Made by a program: the position numbers and the translations under genes. 64,000 nucleotides of DNA from Novosphingobium sp. Leaf2 (lineage in GTDB: Bacteria > Pseudomonadota > Alphaproteobacteria > Sphingomonadales > Sphingomonadaceae): the NCBI RefSeq assembly GCF_001421325.1, contig NZ_LMJY01000001.1, positions 379,501 to 443,500 of the forward strand, read 5' to 3'. The notes under the pieces were generated by a model. The model had not been told where the DNA came from. It searched no databases and saw nothing but the letters and a program-made list of their open reading frames with translations. Below, piece by piece: positions 9,676-18,623 of this stretch; position 1 is the first letter of the stretch, and each line of letters begins with the position of its first letter.

Positions 9676-10680
9676 TTGAATAACAATCGTGGTAATAACC
9701 GCAGGCGTGGCCGCGGCACTAACAACCGCCCGCAGGGTGGTGGCCAGCAAGTCAACCGGATCGATAGCAGGGCGCGCGGCAATGCGCCGCAGATGCACGA
9801 AAAGTATCGCAAGCTGGCCCATGACGCGCACCTCAACGGCGACCGTGTGACGGAGGAATACAACCTCCAGTTCGCCGATCACTATTTCCGCGTGATGGCC
9901 GATCAGAAGCAGCGTCAGGAAGATGCGCGCCAGCCGCGCACGCCTGAGCAGCGCCAAGCAGACGACAACGAAGACTTCGCCTACTACGACGATCCTTACG
10001 GCGATCCTTCGCCGTCCTCGGCGAGCACGGCAAACCCGCAGTCCGATCAGCGCGACAATCGCGGTGATCGCGATCAGGGCCTGGATCGCAACCAGGGTCA
10101 GGATCGTAACCAGCGCCAGGATCGTGAGCCTCGGCAGGACCGCAATCAGCGGCAGGATCGGGAACCGCGTCAGGATCGCGAGCAGCGTTTCGAGCGTCAA
10201 CCGCGCCAGGATCGCGAACCGCGCGTGGAGCGTGCGCCGACAAGCCAGCCTGCCGTGCAGGACGCGCTGGAGCCGCAGGAACTCGGTGCCGAGATCGCAC
10301 CCGAGGTTGAAGCGACCACGCAGTACGAACCGCCGCAAAATCCGTTCGTGCGCGATAACCGCGCTGCACGCGGGCTGAAGCAGCGCAAGCCGCGCGGCGA
10401 ACGGGCTGACGATTCGGTAGACGATGCCGCTTCCGCATCGGCGCCCGATACCGCCGACGAACCGCAAGCCAGCTTCGATGCGGCCATGCTGCCACCGTCG
10501 ATTTCCACCCGCGCCCCGCGCAAGCGCGCCGAAAAAGCCGCGCTCGCGCGGCCGGCCCCCGAAGCTGCGGCTCCAGAGGCTTCGGAAACCCCGGCGGCTG
10601 AGGAAAAGCCGCGTCGCCGCCGCACTCGCAAGGCTGCGGGCGACGATACCGGCGCCGCGCCTGAAGCCGTGAACGGCTGA
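9676..10680 (+). CDS. DUF4167 domain protein with charged hexapeptide repeats
   Basis: A 334-residue protein of unknown function. The first roughly 90 residues match the DUF4167 pattern: an Asn/Arg/Gly-rich start, then Arg-Ile-Asp-Ser-Arg-Ala-Arg-Gly-Asn-Ala-Pro-Gln and Leu-Gln-Phe-Ala-Asp-His-Tyr-Phe-Arg-Val. The rest is disordered and charged, with eight near-identical six-residue units (136-183) and an Ala/Arg/Glu-rich tail. The TTG at 9676 is chosen because GAGGAAAG ends seven bases upstream and because the family begins with this Asn/Arg-rich stretch; an ATG at 9598 would add 26 alien residues. The Arg-rich composition suggests RNA or nucleic-acid binding, which is inference. Confidence 0.85.
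   Translation: MNNNRGNNRRRGRGTNNRPQGGGQQVNRIDSRARGNAPQMHEKYRKLAHDAHLNGDRVTEEYNLQFADHYFRVMADQKQRQEDARQPRTPEQRQADDNEDFAYYDDPYGDPSPSSASTANPQSDQRDNRGDRDQGLDRNQGQDRNQRQDREPRQDRNQRQDREPRQDREQRFERQPRQDREPRVERAPTSQPAVQDALEPQELGAEIAPEVEATTQYEPPQNPFVRDNRAARGLKQRKPRGERADDSVDDAASASAPDTADEPQASFDAAMLPPSISTRAPRKRAEKAALARPAPEAAAPEASETPAAEEKPRRRRTRKAAGDDTGAAPEAVNG
10081..10224 (+). repeat. Eight imperfect 18-bp tandem repeats within the DUF4167 gene
   Basis: Eight consecutive in-frame 18-base units encode variants of Gln-Asp-Arg-(Asn/Glu)-(Gln/Pro)-Arg. The first unit starts with Leu and the seventh (Phe-Glu-Arg-Gln-Pro-Arg) is the most diverged. The period is a multiple of three, so copy-number changes would keep the frame. 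Confidence 0.9.
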
Positions 10681-10695
10681 GCCTGACCTACTTTC

Positions 10696-10731
10696 CCCTG
10701 CGGCGCGCAAGGTCTCTTGCGTCCCGCAGGG
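10696..10731 (+). terminator. Strong hairpin after the DUF4167 gene
   Basis: Two stacked stems (CCCTGCGG with CCGCAGGG, and CGCAAG with CTTGCG) separated by small 2-base internal bulges close a 4-base loop. No T-run follows, so it may act as a Rho-independent-like stop, a processing or stability element, or an attenuator before lnt. Confidence 0.5.
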
Positions 10732-10753
10732 CCGGGCTTACAAGCCTTGGGCG

Positions 10754-12400
10754 ATGCAGTCACAGCGGCGCGCTTCGCCCATTCCCCCCCTTTCGATCAC
10801 GGCCCTGAGCCCCGCAAGCGCAAGCCTGCGGGCGCTTCTGGCTGTTGCGGTCGGTGGCCTTGCCGCGTGCGGCTTCCAGCCGCTGGCGCTGTGGCCGCTG
10901 ACGATCGTGGCCGTTGCGTGGCTGCTTGAACTGCTGTCACGCTCTGCCACTAGGCGGCAGGCGTTTGCGCTCGGCTGGTGCTTCGGGCTGGGGCATTTCA
11001 CGGTGGGCGACAACTGGATCGCCACCGCGTTCACCTACCAGGCGCAGATGCCGGCGTGGCTGGGCATGATCGCGGTGGTACTGCTGTCGTTGTACCTTGC
11101 CTTGTTCCCCGCGCTGGCGACGCTGGCGGCGTGGTATCTCGTTCGGCCAGACCGGCGGGCGCATTTGCGCGGCTTTGCGGGCCTCATTCTGGCTCTTGCC
11201 GCGACATGGATCGTTACCGAGTGGCTGCGCGGCTGGCTGTTCACCGGCTTTGCCTGGAACCCTTTGGGGATCGCGTTGCTGGGCGGCTTTGGCAGCCGTG
11301 GCCTTGCCGTGCTGGCCCCGCTTGTCGGCACGTATGGGCTCTCGGGCGTGCTGGTTCTCATCGCCGGGCTGCCGGGTCTGGCAGCGCGACCGGCACGCGG
11401 CTGGATTGTGCCGGTGCTTGTCACCGTAGCGATGGCCGGCGCGCTGGCGCTGGCGATGTATGCGCCAGCACCGCCTGCGCAGGAAGGGGCGGTGCGTTAT
11501 ACGCTGGTGCAGCCTGACATTCGCCAGGAATTCATTGATGATCCGCGCAACTTCGAGCCCAACTTCCAGAAGCTGGCAATGCTCTCCCGGCCCCGCTCGC
11601 CGGGGGATCGCCGGGTGGTGTTCTGGCCCGAATCAGGGCTGGGAGACTTTCTGCGCGATGGTTATCCGACATATCTCTATCGCATCTACACCTACGCGGG
11701 CGACCCGGAGATCGCGCGCCGCCGCCTTGGCCGCGTGGTCGGGCCTTACGGTCTGCTGATGACCGGCGCGGTAGACATGGTGGTCGAGAACGGGGAGGAA
11801 GTTGCCGCGCGCAACTCGGTCACCGCGATCGACGGGAACGGCAGTATCCTTGCCGGATACTCCAAGGCGCACCTCGTGCCCTTCGGCGAATACCTGCCGC
11901 TGCGCTGGCTGCTGGGGCCGCTGGGCGCCAGCCGGCTGGTGGCCGGATCGCTCGATTTCCGTCCCGGCCCCGGCCCGCGCACGATCGATTTTGGACCATA
12001 CGGCGCAGCCGGCGTGCAGATCTGCTACGAGATCGTGTTCAGCGGCCATGTCGTGGACCCGCTCCACCGCCCTGACTACATTTTCAATCCGTCCAACGAT
12101 GGCTGGTTCGGGGCGTGGGGGCCACCGCAGCATCTGGCACAGGCGCGTCTGCGCGCGGTGGAGGAGGGGGTGCCGGTGCTGCGGGCCACCACGACCGGGA
12201 TCAGCGCGGTGATCGATGCAGATGGCATCGTGCGGGCCTGGGTGCCGCGCCATCAGGCCGGCCGGCTCGACGGGTTCATCCCGCGCGCCCATCCGCCGAC
12301 GCTGTTCGCCCGTTTCGGCAACATCTTGCCGCTGGGTCTGGCGGCTGTGCTGGCGCTGCTTGCCGTTTGCACGGTTGCGCTGCGCCGCCGGCGGGGCTAG
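10754..12400 (+). CDS. lnt: Apolipoprotein N-acyltransferase
   Basis: A 548-residue inner-membrane enzyme adding the third acyl chain to lipoproteins. About six to seven hydrophobic segments occupy the first 230 residues, followed by a periplasmic nitrilase-like domain and a final membrane helix. The catalytic triad can be placed at Glu293 (Trp-Pro-Glu-Ser-Gly), Lys371 (Ser-Lys-Ala-His-Leu) and Cys424 (Ile-Cys-Tyr-Glu), with the conserved Pro-Phe-Gly-Glu-Tyr-Leu-Pro loop. Several lipoprotein genes (5'-nucleotidase, DUF4136, MltA, L,D-transpeptidase) and lgt occur in the same window. The N-terminal 20 residues are poorly conserved, so the start is less certain. Confidence 0.95.
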   Translation: MQSQRRASPIPPLSITALSPASASLRALLAVAVGGLAACGFQPLALWPLTIVAVAWLLELLSRSATRRQAFALGWCFGLGHFTVGDNWIATAFTYQAQMPAWLGMIAVVLLSLYLALFPALATLAAWYLVRPDRRAHLRGFAGLILALAATWIVTEWLRGWLFTGFAWNPLGIALLGGFGSRGLAVLAPLVGTYGLSGVLVLIAGLPGLAARPARGWIVPVLVTVAMAGALALAMYAPAPPAQEGAVRYTLVQPDIRQEFIDDPRNFEPNFQKLAMLSRPRSPGDRRVVFWPESGLGDFLRDGYPTYLYRIYTYAGDPEIARRRLGRVVGPYGLLMTGAVDMVVENGEEVAARNSVTAIDGNGSILAGYSKAHLVPFGEYLPLRWLLGPLGASRLVAGSLDFRPGPGPRTIDFGPYGAAGVQICYEIVFSGHVVDPLHRPDYIFNPSNDGWFGAWGPPQHLAQARLRAVEEGVPVLRATTTGISAVIDADGIVRAWVPRHQAGRLDGFIPRAHPPTLFARFGNILPLGLAAVLALLAVCTVALRRRRG

Positions 12401-12411
12401 ACCGCGCCTTC

Positions 12412-12431
12412 ACATAAAGCTTGCTTTATAT
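12412..12431 (+). promoter_or_regulatory. Palindrome upstream of metK (candidate operator)
   Basis: A 20-base near-palindrome, ACATAAAGcttgCTTTATaT, with a single mismatch between the 8-base arms. It lies 26 bases before the metK start in a 56-base gap. It is AT-rich against a GC-rich background. Palindromes of this general shape are targets of ArsR-family regulators (SahR/SamR type) that control SAM-cycle genes in proteobacteria; that assignment is from memory and is inference. Confidence 0.5.
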
Positions 12432-12456
12432 CGCTATCGATTTTCCAAGGGCCGAC

Positions 12457-13671
12457 ATGCGCAGCAACTACGTCTTCACGTCCGAGAGCGTCTCGGAAGG
12501 TCACCCCGACAAAGTGGCGGACCAGATTTCCGACGCGATCGTCGATTTGTTTTTGTCCAAGGACCCCGAAGCGCGCGTGGCGTGCGAAACGCTGACGACC
12601 ACGCAGCTCGTGGTGCTGGCCGGCGAAATCCGCTGCAAGGGCGTGTACGAGGACGGCCAATGGGCGCCGGGCGCGCTGGAGGAAATCGAGGCGACCGTGC
12701 GCAACGTGGTGCGCAAGATCGGCTATGCGCAGGACGGTTTCCACTGGCAGACCTTCGAATTCATCAACCGCCTGCATGCGCAGTCGGCCCACATCGCGCA
12801 GGGCGTCGATGCGTCGGGCAACAAGGACGAGGGGGCGGGCGATCAGGGCATCATGTTCGGCTTTGCCTGCGATGAAACGCCCGATCTGATGCCGGCCACG
12901 CTCGATTACAGCCACAAGATCCTGCATCGTCTGGCGGCGGACCGTCATTCGGGCGCCGCACCGTTTCTGGAGCCCGATGCCAAGAGCCAGGTCACGCTGC
13001 GCTTTGCCGATGGCGTGCCGGTGGCCGCCACCGCCGTCGTCGTATCCACCCAGCACCAGCCGGGTTACGATACGGGCGACAAGGAAGCGCAGCTCAAGGA
13101 TTACGTGCGCGGCGTGGTTACGGACGTTCTGCCCGAAGGCTTCGTGACCGACGAAACCGTGTTTCACATCAACCCCACTGGATCGTTCGAGATCGGTGGG
13201 CCAGATGGCGACGCGGGTCTGACCGGACGCAAGATCATCGTTGACACCTACGGCGGTGCGTCTCCCCACGGTGGCGGCGCATTCTCCGGCAAGGATCCGA
13301 CCAAGGTCGATCGTTCGGCTGCCTATGTCACCCGGTATCTGGCCAAGAACGTGGTCGCTGCCGGGCTGGCCACGCGCTGCACGATCCAGGTGTCCTACGC
13401 GATCGGCGTGTCTGCGCCGCTATCCCTCTATGTCGATACCCACGGCACCGGAACGGCGCAGGACGCCGATCTGGAAGCGGCGATCACCAAGGTCGCGGCG
13501 GACAAGCTGGGTGGCCTGACGCCGCGTGGCATTCGCATGGGCCTGGGCCTCAACAAGCCGATTTACGGCCCGACTGCGGCCTATGGCCACTTCGGCCGCA
13601 AGCCGGACGGCGATCTGTTCCCGTGGGAGCGCACCGATCTGGCAGATGCCCTGAAGGCCGCGCTAGGCTGA
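12457..13671 (+). CDS. metK: S-adenosylmethionine synthetase
   Basis: A 404-residue cytoplasmic enzyme joining methionine and ATP into SAM. The N-terminus [13 protein letters not shown] is the family signature, and [10 protein letters not shown] and the Gly-Gly-Gly-Ala-Phe-Ser-Gly-Lys-Asp phosphate-binding segment are present. The ATG at 12457 is preferred over a TTG 12 codons upstream, which lies inside the palindrome; AAGG precedes it. The gene ends 8 bases before a perfect hairpin. Confidence 0.97.
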   Translation: MRSNYVFTSESVSEGHPDKVADQISDAIVDLFLSKDPEARVACETLTTTQLVVLAGEIRCKGVYEDGQWAPGALEEIEATVRNVVRKIGYAQDGFHWQTFEFINRLHAQSAHIAQGVDASGNKDEGAGDQGIMFGFACDETPDLMPATLDYSHKILHRLAADRHSGAAPFLEPDAKSQVTLRFADGVPVAATAVVVSTQHQPGYDTGDKEAQLKDYVRGVVTDVLPEGFVTDETVFHINPTGSFEIGGPDGDAGLTGRKIIVDTYGGASPHGGGAFSGKDPTKVDRSAAYVTRYLAKNVVAAGLATRCTIQVSYAIGVSAPLSLYVDTHGTGTAQDADLEAAITKVAADKLGGLTPRGIRMGLGLNKPIYGPTAAYGHFGRKPDGDLFPWERTDLADALKAALG

Positions 13672-13678
13672 GCTAACG

Positions 13679-13716
13679 CCCACCCTGAACCTTGCAACGG
13701 CAAGGTTCAGGGTGGG
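13679..13716. terminator. Perfect 16-bp hairpin between convergent metK and gabD
   Basis: Arms 13679-13694 and 13701-13716 are perfectly complementary around a 6-base loop. It directly follows the metK stop and faces the 3' end of gabD, so it could end transcription from both sides. There is no T-run on either strand, which weakens the intrinsic-terminator reading. Confidence 0.6.
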
Positions 13717-13753
13717 GCGCAGGCGGCCCGACTGACCGCCCGTCGTCAGGGCA

Positions 13754-15205
13754 TCACGCCGGCGTGATGCCCATGCACAGGTACTTCACTTCCATGTAGT
13801 CATCGAGGCCATAGTGCGACCCTTCGCGCCCAAGGCCCGATTGCTTGACGCCGCCGAACGGGGCGACTTCTGTGGAGATGAGGCCGGTGTTGATGCCAAC
13901 CATGCCCGCTTCCAGCGCCTCGGCCACGCGCCACACCCGTGACAGGTCGCGGGCGTAGAAGTAGCTGGCCAGGCCGAACTCGGTATCGTTGGCCAGGCGG
14001 ATCGCATCCGCTTCGGTGGTGAAGCGGATCACGCCGGCCAGCGGCCCGAAGGTTTCCTCCCGCGCCAGCTTCATGTCCGGCTTTACGCCCGAGACCACCG
14101 TGGGGTTGAAGAAATTGCCGCCGCGCGCGTTGCGCTGGCCGCCAGCCAGGATCTTCGCTCCACCATCCAGCGCATCCTTGAGGTGTTCTTCCACCTTTTC
14201 GAGCGCCTTTTCATCGACCAGCGCGCCGATCTCCGTGCCCTCGTCCAAGCTGTAGCCGACCTTGAGTTTCTTTACGCGGGCAGCCAGCTTGTCGACGAAT
14301 TCATCATAGACGCCGTCCTGCACGTAGAAGCGGTTGGTGCACACGCAGGTCTGCCCGGCATTGCGGAACTTCGAGATCATCGCGCCTTCGATGGCAGCGT
14401 CGATGTCCGCATCGTCGAACACCAGGAACGGGGCATTGCCGCCCAGCTCCATCGAGCATTTCTTGATCGTATCCGCACATTCGCGCAGCAGGTCACGACC
14501 GATTTCGGTGGAGCCGGTGAACGTCAGCTTGGCCACTTTGGGGCTGCCCGTCAGCGCCGAGCCGATCTGGCCCGCGCTGCCGGTCACCACGTTGACGACG
14601 CCCTTGGGAATACCCGCCATCTCGCACAGCCGCGCGATCGCCAGCGCCGAATAGGGCGTTGCTGACGCGGGCTTGATGACGATGGTGCAGCCAGCCGCCA
14701 GCGCCGGGCCCAGCTTGCGCGCGATCATGGCATTGGGGAAGTTCCACGGCGTGATCGCGGCGACCACGCCCACGCCCTGTTTCAGTACCACGATGCGGCG
14801 ATCGGCGGCGTGGCCGGGGATGACATCGCCATAGGCGCGCTTGCCCTCTTCGGCGAACCATTCGATGTAGCTGGCGCCATAGGCGATCTCGCCTTTGCCC
14901 TCGGCAAGCGGCTTGCCCTGTTCGCGGCTCAGCAGTTCGCCCAGATCATCCTGGTTTTGCATCATGAGGTCGAACAGCTTGCGCAGCAGCCTGGCGCGTT
15001 CGCCGGCGGTTTTTGCGCGCCAGGCGGGCAGCGCGGCTTCGGCGGCATCGATGGCGCGATTGGTTTCGTCGGCACCCATCCTGGGTACCGTGCCCAGCAC
15101 CGCGCCCGAGCCGGGGTCCGTTACTTCGATGGTGGCGCCGCCATCCGCATCGACCCACGCGCCGTCGATGTAGCACTGCTGCTTCAGGAAGTCGGTGTAT
15201 GCCAT
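13754..15205 (-). CDS. gabD: NADP-dependent succinate-semialdehyde dehydrogenase
   Basis: A 483-residue aldehyde dehydrogenase, the length of E. coli GabD (482). Catalytic Cys287 lies in Gly-Gln-Thr-Cys-Val-Cys; the second cysteine (289) is also found in GabD enzymes. The general base Glu253 and Lys178 are present. It would oxidise succinate semialdehyde to succinate at the end of GABA or related degradation. The ATG at 15205 has GAGGAA nine bases upstream, so the 26-codon longer frame is rejected. No GABA transaminase is adjacent, so glutarate semialdehyde is another possible substrate. Confidence 0.88.
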   Translation of the reverse strand: MAYTDFLKQQCYIDGAWVDADGGATIEVTDPGSGAVLGTVPRMGADETNRAIDAAEAALPAWRAKTAGERARLLRKLFDLMMQNQDDLGELLSREQGKPLAEGKGEIAYGASYIEWFAEEGKRAYGDVIPGHAADRRIVVLKQGVGVVAAITPWNFPNAMIARKLGPALAAGCTIVIKPASATPYSALAIARLCEMAGIPKGVVNVVTGSAGQIGSALTGSPKVAKLTFTGSTEIGRDLLRECADTIKKCSMELGGNAPFLVFDDADIDAAIEGAMISKFRNAGQTCVCTNRFYVQDGVYDEFVDKLAARVKKLKVGYSLDEGTEIGALVDEKALEKVEEHLKDALDGGAKILAGGQRNARGGNFFNPTVVSGVKPDMKLAREETFGPLAGVIRFTTEADAIRLANDTEFGLASYFYARDLSRVWRVAEALEAGMVGINTGLISTEVAPFGGVKQSGLGREGSHYGLDDYMEVKYLCMGITPA

Positions 15206-15272
15206 CTTGCGTGGTTCCTCGTCTCGCGGGGGCTGAGATTGCGCGTTTGCAGCGGAGATAGGCAAGAGCCCG

Positions 15273-15291
15273 CAGCCTGGCAACCAGGCTG
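15273..15291 (-). terminator. Small hairpin between gshA and gabD
   Basis: A perfect 8-bp stem with a CAA loop lies 68 bases past the gshA stop and 68 bases before the gabD start. No T-run follows, so its role as terminator is only suggested by position. Confidence 0.35.
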
Positions 15292-15358
15292 AGCCTGTGA
15301 CATGGACGAGGATGCTCCCGCTCGCAGGTTCATCCGCACACCGGTCAGAACCACGGCG

Positions 15359-16732
15359 CTAGAAGCTTTTGGCCTCGTAGATCCGCGAAATGTCGCCGCC
15401 CCATTCGCCGTGGTACAGGTCGAGCAGGCGCTGCGCCGGCACCCGGCCGCTTGCCGCGATTTCCGCCAGCGGTTCGAGATAGCCGGTCTCGTTCTCGCCC
15501 GCAGCGTTCAGGCAGCCGCGCGCCGCCAGGCCCGAGCGTGAGATTTCCACGACCTGCGCGGCAATATCGCGCAAGGTGCCGCCGCCGGGGATCGGCGCGT
15601 CCAGCCCCAGCTTGGGCACCGAAGAGCGCAAGGTTTCGCGCCCGGCCATGTCCCAGTCCTTGACCAGATCCCACGCCGCATCAAGCGCGCCCTGATCGTA
15701 CAGCAGGCCGACCCAGAACGCGGGAAGCGCACAAATGCGGTTCCACGGGCCACCATCGGCGCCGCGCATTTCGAGGAAGGATTTGAGGCGCACTTCCGGG
15801 AAGGCGGTGGACAAATGATCCTGCCAGTCGCTTACGCGCGGTCGTTCGCCGGGCAGGACGGACAGCTTGCCGTCAAGGAAATCGCGGAACGACAGACCGG
15901 CGGCGTCGATATACTTGCCGTCCCGGAACACGAAATACATCGGCACGTCGAGCATGTAGTCGACATAGCGTTCGTAGCCGAACCCGTCCTCGAACACGAA
16001 AGGCAGCATGCCGGTACGGGCCGGATCGGTGTCCGACCAGATGTGGCTGCGGTACGAAAGATAGCCGTTGGGCTTTCCTTCGGTGAAGGGCGATGCCGCG
16101 AACAGCGCGGTGGCGAGCGGTTGCAGCGCCAGCGAGGTGCGGAACTTCTGCACCATGTCGGCCTCGCTCGAATAGTCGAGGTTGACCTGGATGGTGCAGG
16201 TGCGCAGCATCATGTCGAGCCCCATCGAGCCTACGCGCGGCATGTGCCGCAGCATGATGGCATAGCGGCCCTTGGGCATGATCGGCAGCACGTCACGCGT
16301 CTTGTCAGGCCACATGCCGACGCCTAGGTAGCCTTTGCCCAGCCTCTCGCCGATGGCTTTCACCTGGGTCAGGTGACGCCCGGTTTCCGCGCAGGTCTGG
16401 TGCAGGTTTTCCAAGGGCGCGCCGGAAAGCTCCAGCTGTCCGGCAGGCTCCAGGCTGACGTTGCCATCCGCGCCCTTGAGCGCGATGACGTTGCCACCTT
16501 CCACGATGGGCTCCCACCCGAAGGCGGTCAGTTCGCTGAGCAGATCGCGGATGCCGCCGGGCTCGTTATAGGACGGGGCGTGGTGATCGGCGATGTCGTA
16601 GACGAACTTTTCGTGCTCCGTCCCGATCCGCCACGCCTCACGCGGCTTTTCGCCCGCAGCCATCGGCGCGGCAAGTTGATCCAGGGATTCGATCACCGGA
16701 TCGTGCTGATCCGAGGCGTCACGGGTGCTCAT
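15359..16732 (-). CDS. gshA: Glutamate-cysteine ligase, plant/alphaproteobacterial type
   Basis: A 457-residue ATP-dependent ligase making gamma-glutamylcysteine, the first step to glutathione. The opening Trp-Arg-Ile-Gly-Thr-Glu-His-Glu-Lys-Phe and the Met-Leu-Arg-Thr-Cys-Thr-Ile-Gln-Val-Asn-Leu-Asp-Tyr motif are typical of the GCS2/plant-like class found in alphaproteobacteria, unlike enterobacterial GshA. Glutathione would feed the GST and peroxidase at the start of the window. rsmE lies upstream on the same strand with a 55-base gap, so the two may be cotranscribed. Confidence 0.95.
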   Translation of the reverse strand: MSTRDASDQHDPVIESLDQLAAPMAAGEKPREAWRIGTEHEKFVYDIADHHAPSYNEPGGIRDLLSELTAFGWEPIVEGGNVIALKGADGNVSLEPAGQLELSGAPLENLHQTCAETGRHLTQVKAIGERLGKGYLGVGMWPDKTRDVLPIMPKGRYAIMLRHMPRVGSMGLDMMLRTCTIQVNLDYSSEADMVQKFRTSLALQPLATALFAASPFTEGKPNGYLSYRSHIWSDTDPARTGMLPFVFEDGFGYERYVDYMLDVPMYFVFRDGKYIDAAGLSFRDFLDGKLSVLPGERPRVSDWQDHLSTAFPEVRLKSFLEMRGADGGPWNRICALPAFWVGLLYDQGALDAAWDLVKDWDMAGRETLRSSVPKLGLDAPIPGGGTLRDIAAQVVEISRSGLAARGCLNAAGENETGYLEPLAEIAASGRVPAQRLLDLYHGEWGGDISRIYEAKSF

Positions 16733-16787
16733 GCTGGCGAATTAGTGCGCCGCGCCGCCGCACGCCACAACTTTTTGTACCGATCGG

Positions 16788-17546
16788 TTACGAATCTTGA
16801 AAAGACCAGTCGCCCGCAGTCGCCATCCATAGCGCGGTGGCTGCGATGCAGGCCGTTTCGGCCCGCAGGATGCGCGGGCCTAGCGTGATCGCCACGGTCT
16901 GGGGATGGCTGCGCACCAGCGCCCGCTCCTCCTCGTCGAAGCCGCCCTCCGGGCCGACCAGCAGCGCCCCCGTCCCGCCATGCGCGGCGAATGCGGTGTG
17001 GGCGGGCGCACCGCCCTGTTCGTCCGCGAAGAACAGGGTGCGATCCTGAGGCCAGTCGCGCAGCAGCGCGTCGAGCTTCACCGGGACTTCCACGCGGGGC
17101 AGGGCCGTGCGCGCACACTGTTCTGCCGCCTCGGTGACGATGGTCAGAGCACGCTCGGGGTTCAGCTTGTCCGCCACGCAGCGCCGGGTAACGAGCGGCC
17201 GGATAGTGGCGACGCCAAGCTCGGTCGCCTTTTCCAGCACGAGATCGAAGTTCGGCTTTTTCAAGAGCGCGGCGCACAGCACGAAGTCGGGCACCGCCTC
17301 GCGCACACGCAGCTGTTCGCGCACGGTCAGCACTACATCGCGCTTGCCTGCGCTTGCTACCGCGCACGCCCACTCGCCGGTCAAATCGTCGCACACGATG
17401 ACGGCATCGCCCGGCGCCACGCGCATGACTTTGCCCAGGTAATGGGCCTGTCCCCCGTCCAGGATTACTTCGGCGCCAACGGAAAGTGGGCCGGGGACGA
17501 ACAGGCGCGGGGCCGAGCGGGGCGGCCAGGCAGGGGTTGCGGGCAT
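16788..17546 (-). CDS. rsmE: 16S rRNA (uracil1498-N3)-methyltransferase
   Basis: A 252-residue SPOUT-class methyltransferase that modifies U1498 of 16S rRNA. It has the N-terminal PUA-like region (Arg-Leu-Phe-Val, Gly-Gln-Ala-His-Tyr) and the C-terminal knot with Leu-Val-Gly-Pro-Glu-Gly-Gly-Phe and Leu-Gly-Pro-Arg-Ile-Leu-Arg-Ala-Glu-Thr-Ala. The ATG at 17546 gives the family length; the 30 extra upstream codons are Arg-rich and unlike the family. It is divergent from ubiA, with a 153-base shared gap. Confidence 0.94.
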   Translation of the reverse strand: MPATPAWPPRSAPRLFVPGPLSVGAEVILDGGQAHYLGKVMRVAPGDAVIVCDDLTGEWACAVASAGKRDVVLTVREQLRVREAVPDFVLCAALLKKPNFDLVLEKATELGVATIRPLVTRRCVADKLNPERALTIVTEAAEQCARTALPRVEVPVKLDALLRDWPQDRTLFFADEQGGAPAHTAFAAHGGTGALLVGPEGGFDEEERALVRSHPQTVAITLGPRILRAETACIAATALWMATAGDWSFQDS

Positions 17547-17699
17547 GGCGGGGCGGATCCTGTGCAGGCGGCGGGCGGCTCTTTTCGCCCGAACCCGCAG
17601 CCGGCGCAATGGCGGCAGAGACGTCCCGCGCCGCATCTACTACGTGCACTGGTAACGTTTGATCATGACAGCACTCGGGGGATGCCCTAATCGTCGCGC

Positions 17700-18614
17700 G
17701 TGATCGACCCTTCGCTTGTTCCCGACAGCCAGCACCGAGGGCTGGTCTCGCTGCTGCCGCAGCCCTTGCGCGATTATGCCATGCTGGCGCGGTTTGACCG
17801 CCCGATTGGCTGGTGGCTGCTGTTCTGGCCATGTGCCTGGGGAGTGATGCTGGCCGGAGGGGAAAGCCGCTGGGACCTGATCGCGTGGCTGCTGTTGGGC
17901 GCGATCGCGATGCGCGGCGCAGGCTGTGTGTACAATGACATCGTCGATGCCGATCTTGACCGCAAGGTGGCGCGCACGGCCCTGCGTCCGGTCGCCAGCG
18001 GCCGGGTTAGCAAGGGCGCGGCGTGGGCGTGGCTGCTGGTCCTGTGCCTGGTTGGGCTGCTCGTGCTGCTGCAGTTGCGCTGGCAGGCCCAGCTTGTCGC
18101 GCTGGGCAGCGTGGCATTGGTGGCCGCCTATCCCTTCATGAAGCGGATCACGTGGTGGCCGCAGGCATGGCTGGGCCTTGTGTTCACGTGGGGCGCGCCG
18201 GTGGGCTGGATCGAGATTCGCGGCGATCATCTGGCCTCGCTCGCCGCGCTGTACGCCGGCTCTATCGCTTGGTGCATCGGCTATGACACGATTTACGCCC
18301 TGCAGGACAGGGAGGACGATGCGCTGGTCGGTATCCGCTCGTCCGCCTTGCGGATGGGCGCGCACGTGAAGCGCGGGGTCGCCGGCTTCTATGCCCTCGC
18401 GCTGGTGCTGTGGGCGCTGGCATTCTGGACCATGCGGCCCGATTGGGTGGGGGTGGCGGCGCTGGTGCCGATGGCGCTGCACATGGGCTATCAGGTGCTC
18501 ACGCTTGAGCCTGCCGATGGCGGCAATGCACTGGATCGCTTCCGCTCCAACCGTGATGCCGGGCTGGTGATGGCGCTGGCGTGCTGGGTGGTGGGCAACG
18601 CCGGCGTCGTGTGA
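17700..18614 (+). CDS. ubiA: 4-hydroxybenzoate polyprenyltransferase
   Basis: A 304-residue integral-membrane prenyltransferase of ubiquinone synthesis, attaching the polyprenyl tail to 4-hydroxybenzoate. Both aspartate-rich motifs are present: Asn-Asp-x-x-Asp-x-x-x-Asp (Asn79 to Asp87) and Asp-x-x-Tyr-Ala-x-Gln-Asp-x-x-Asp-Asp (Asp196 to Asp207). Eight or nine hydrophobic segments are visible. The start is GTG at 17700. It is followed on the same strand by the gltX paralogue. Confidence 0.95.
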   Translation: MIDPSLVPDSQHRGLVSLLPQPLRDYAMLARFDRPIGWWLLFWPCAWGVMLAGGESRWDLIAWLLLGAIAMRGAGCVYNDIVDADLDRKVARTALRPVASGRVSKGAAWAWLLVLCLVGLLVLLQLRWQAQLVALGSVALVAAYPFMKRITWWPQAWLGLVFTWGAPVGWIEIRGDHLASLAALYAGSIAWCIGYDTIYALQDREDDALVGIRSSALRMGAHVKRGVAGFYALALVLWALAFWTMRPDWVGVAALVPMALHMGYQVLTLEPADGGNALDRFRSNRDAGLVMALACWVVGNAGVV

Positions 18615-18623
18615 GGGGCCCGG

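Noticed and set aside
10081..10224. Regular 18-bp repeats could suggest a CRISPR or satellite array.
   Set aside because: There are no spacers; the units are contiguous, in frame and encode a hexapeptide repeat.
12401..12456. SAM riboswitch before metK.
   Set aside because: The gap is only 56 bases and is filled by the palindrome; no pseudoknot or SAM-I/II core was visible.
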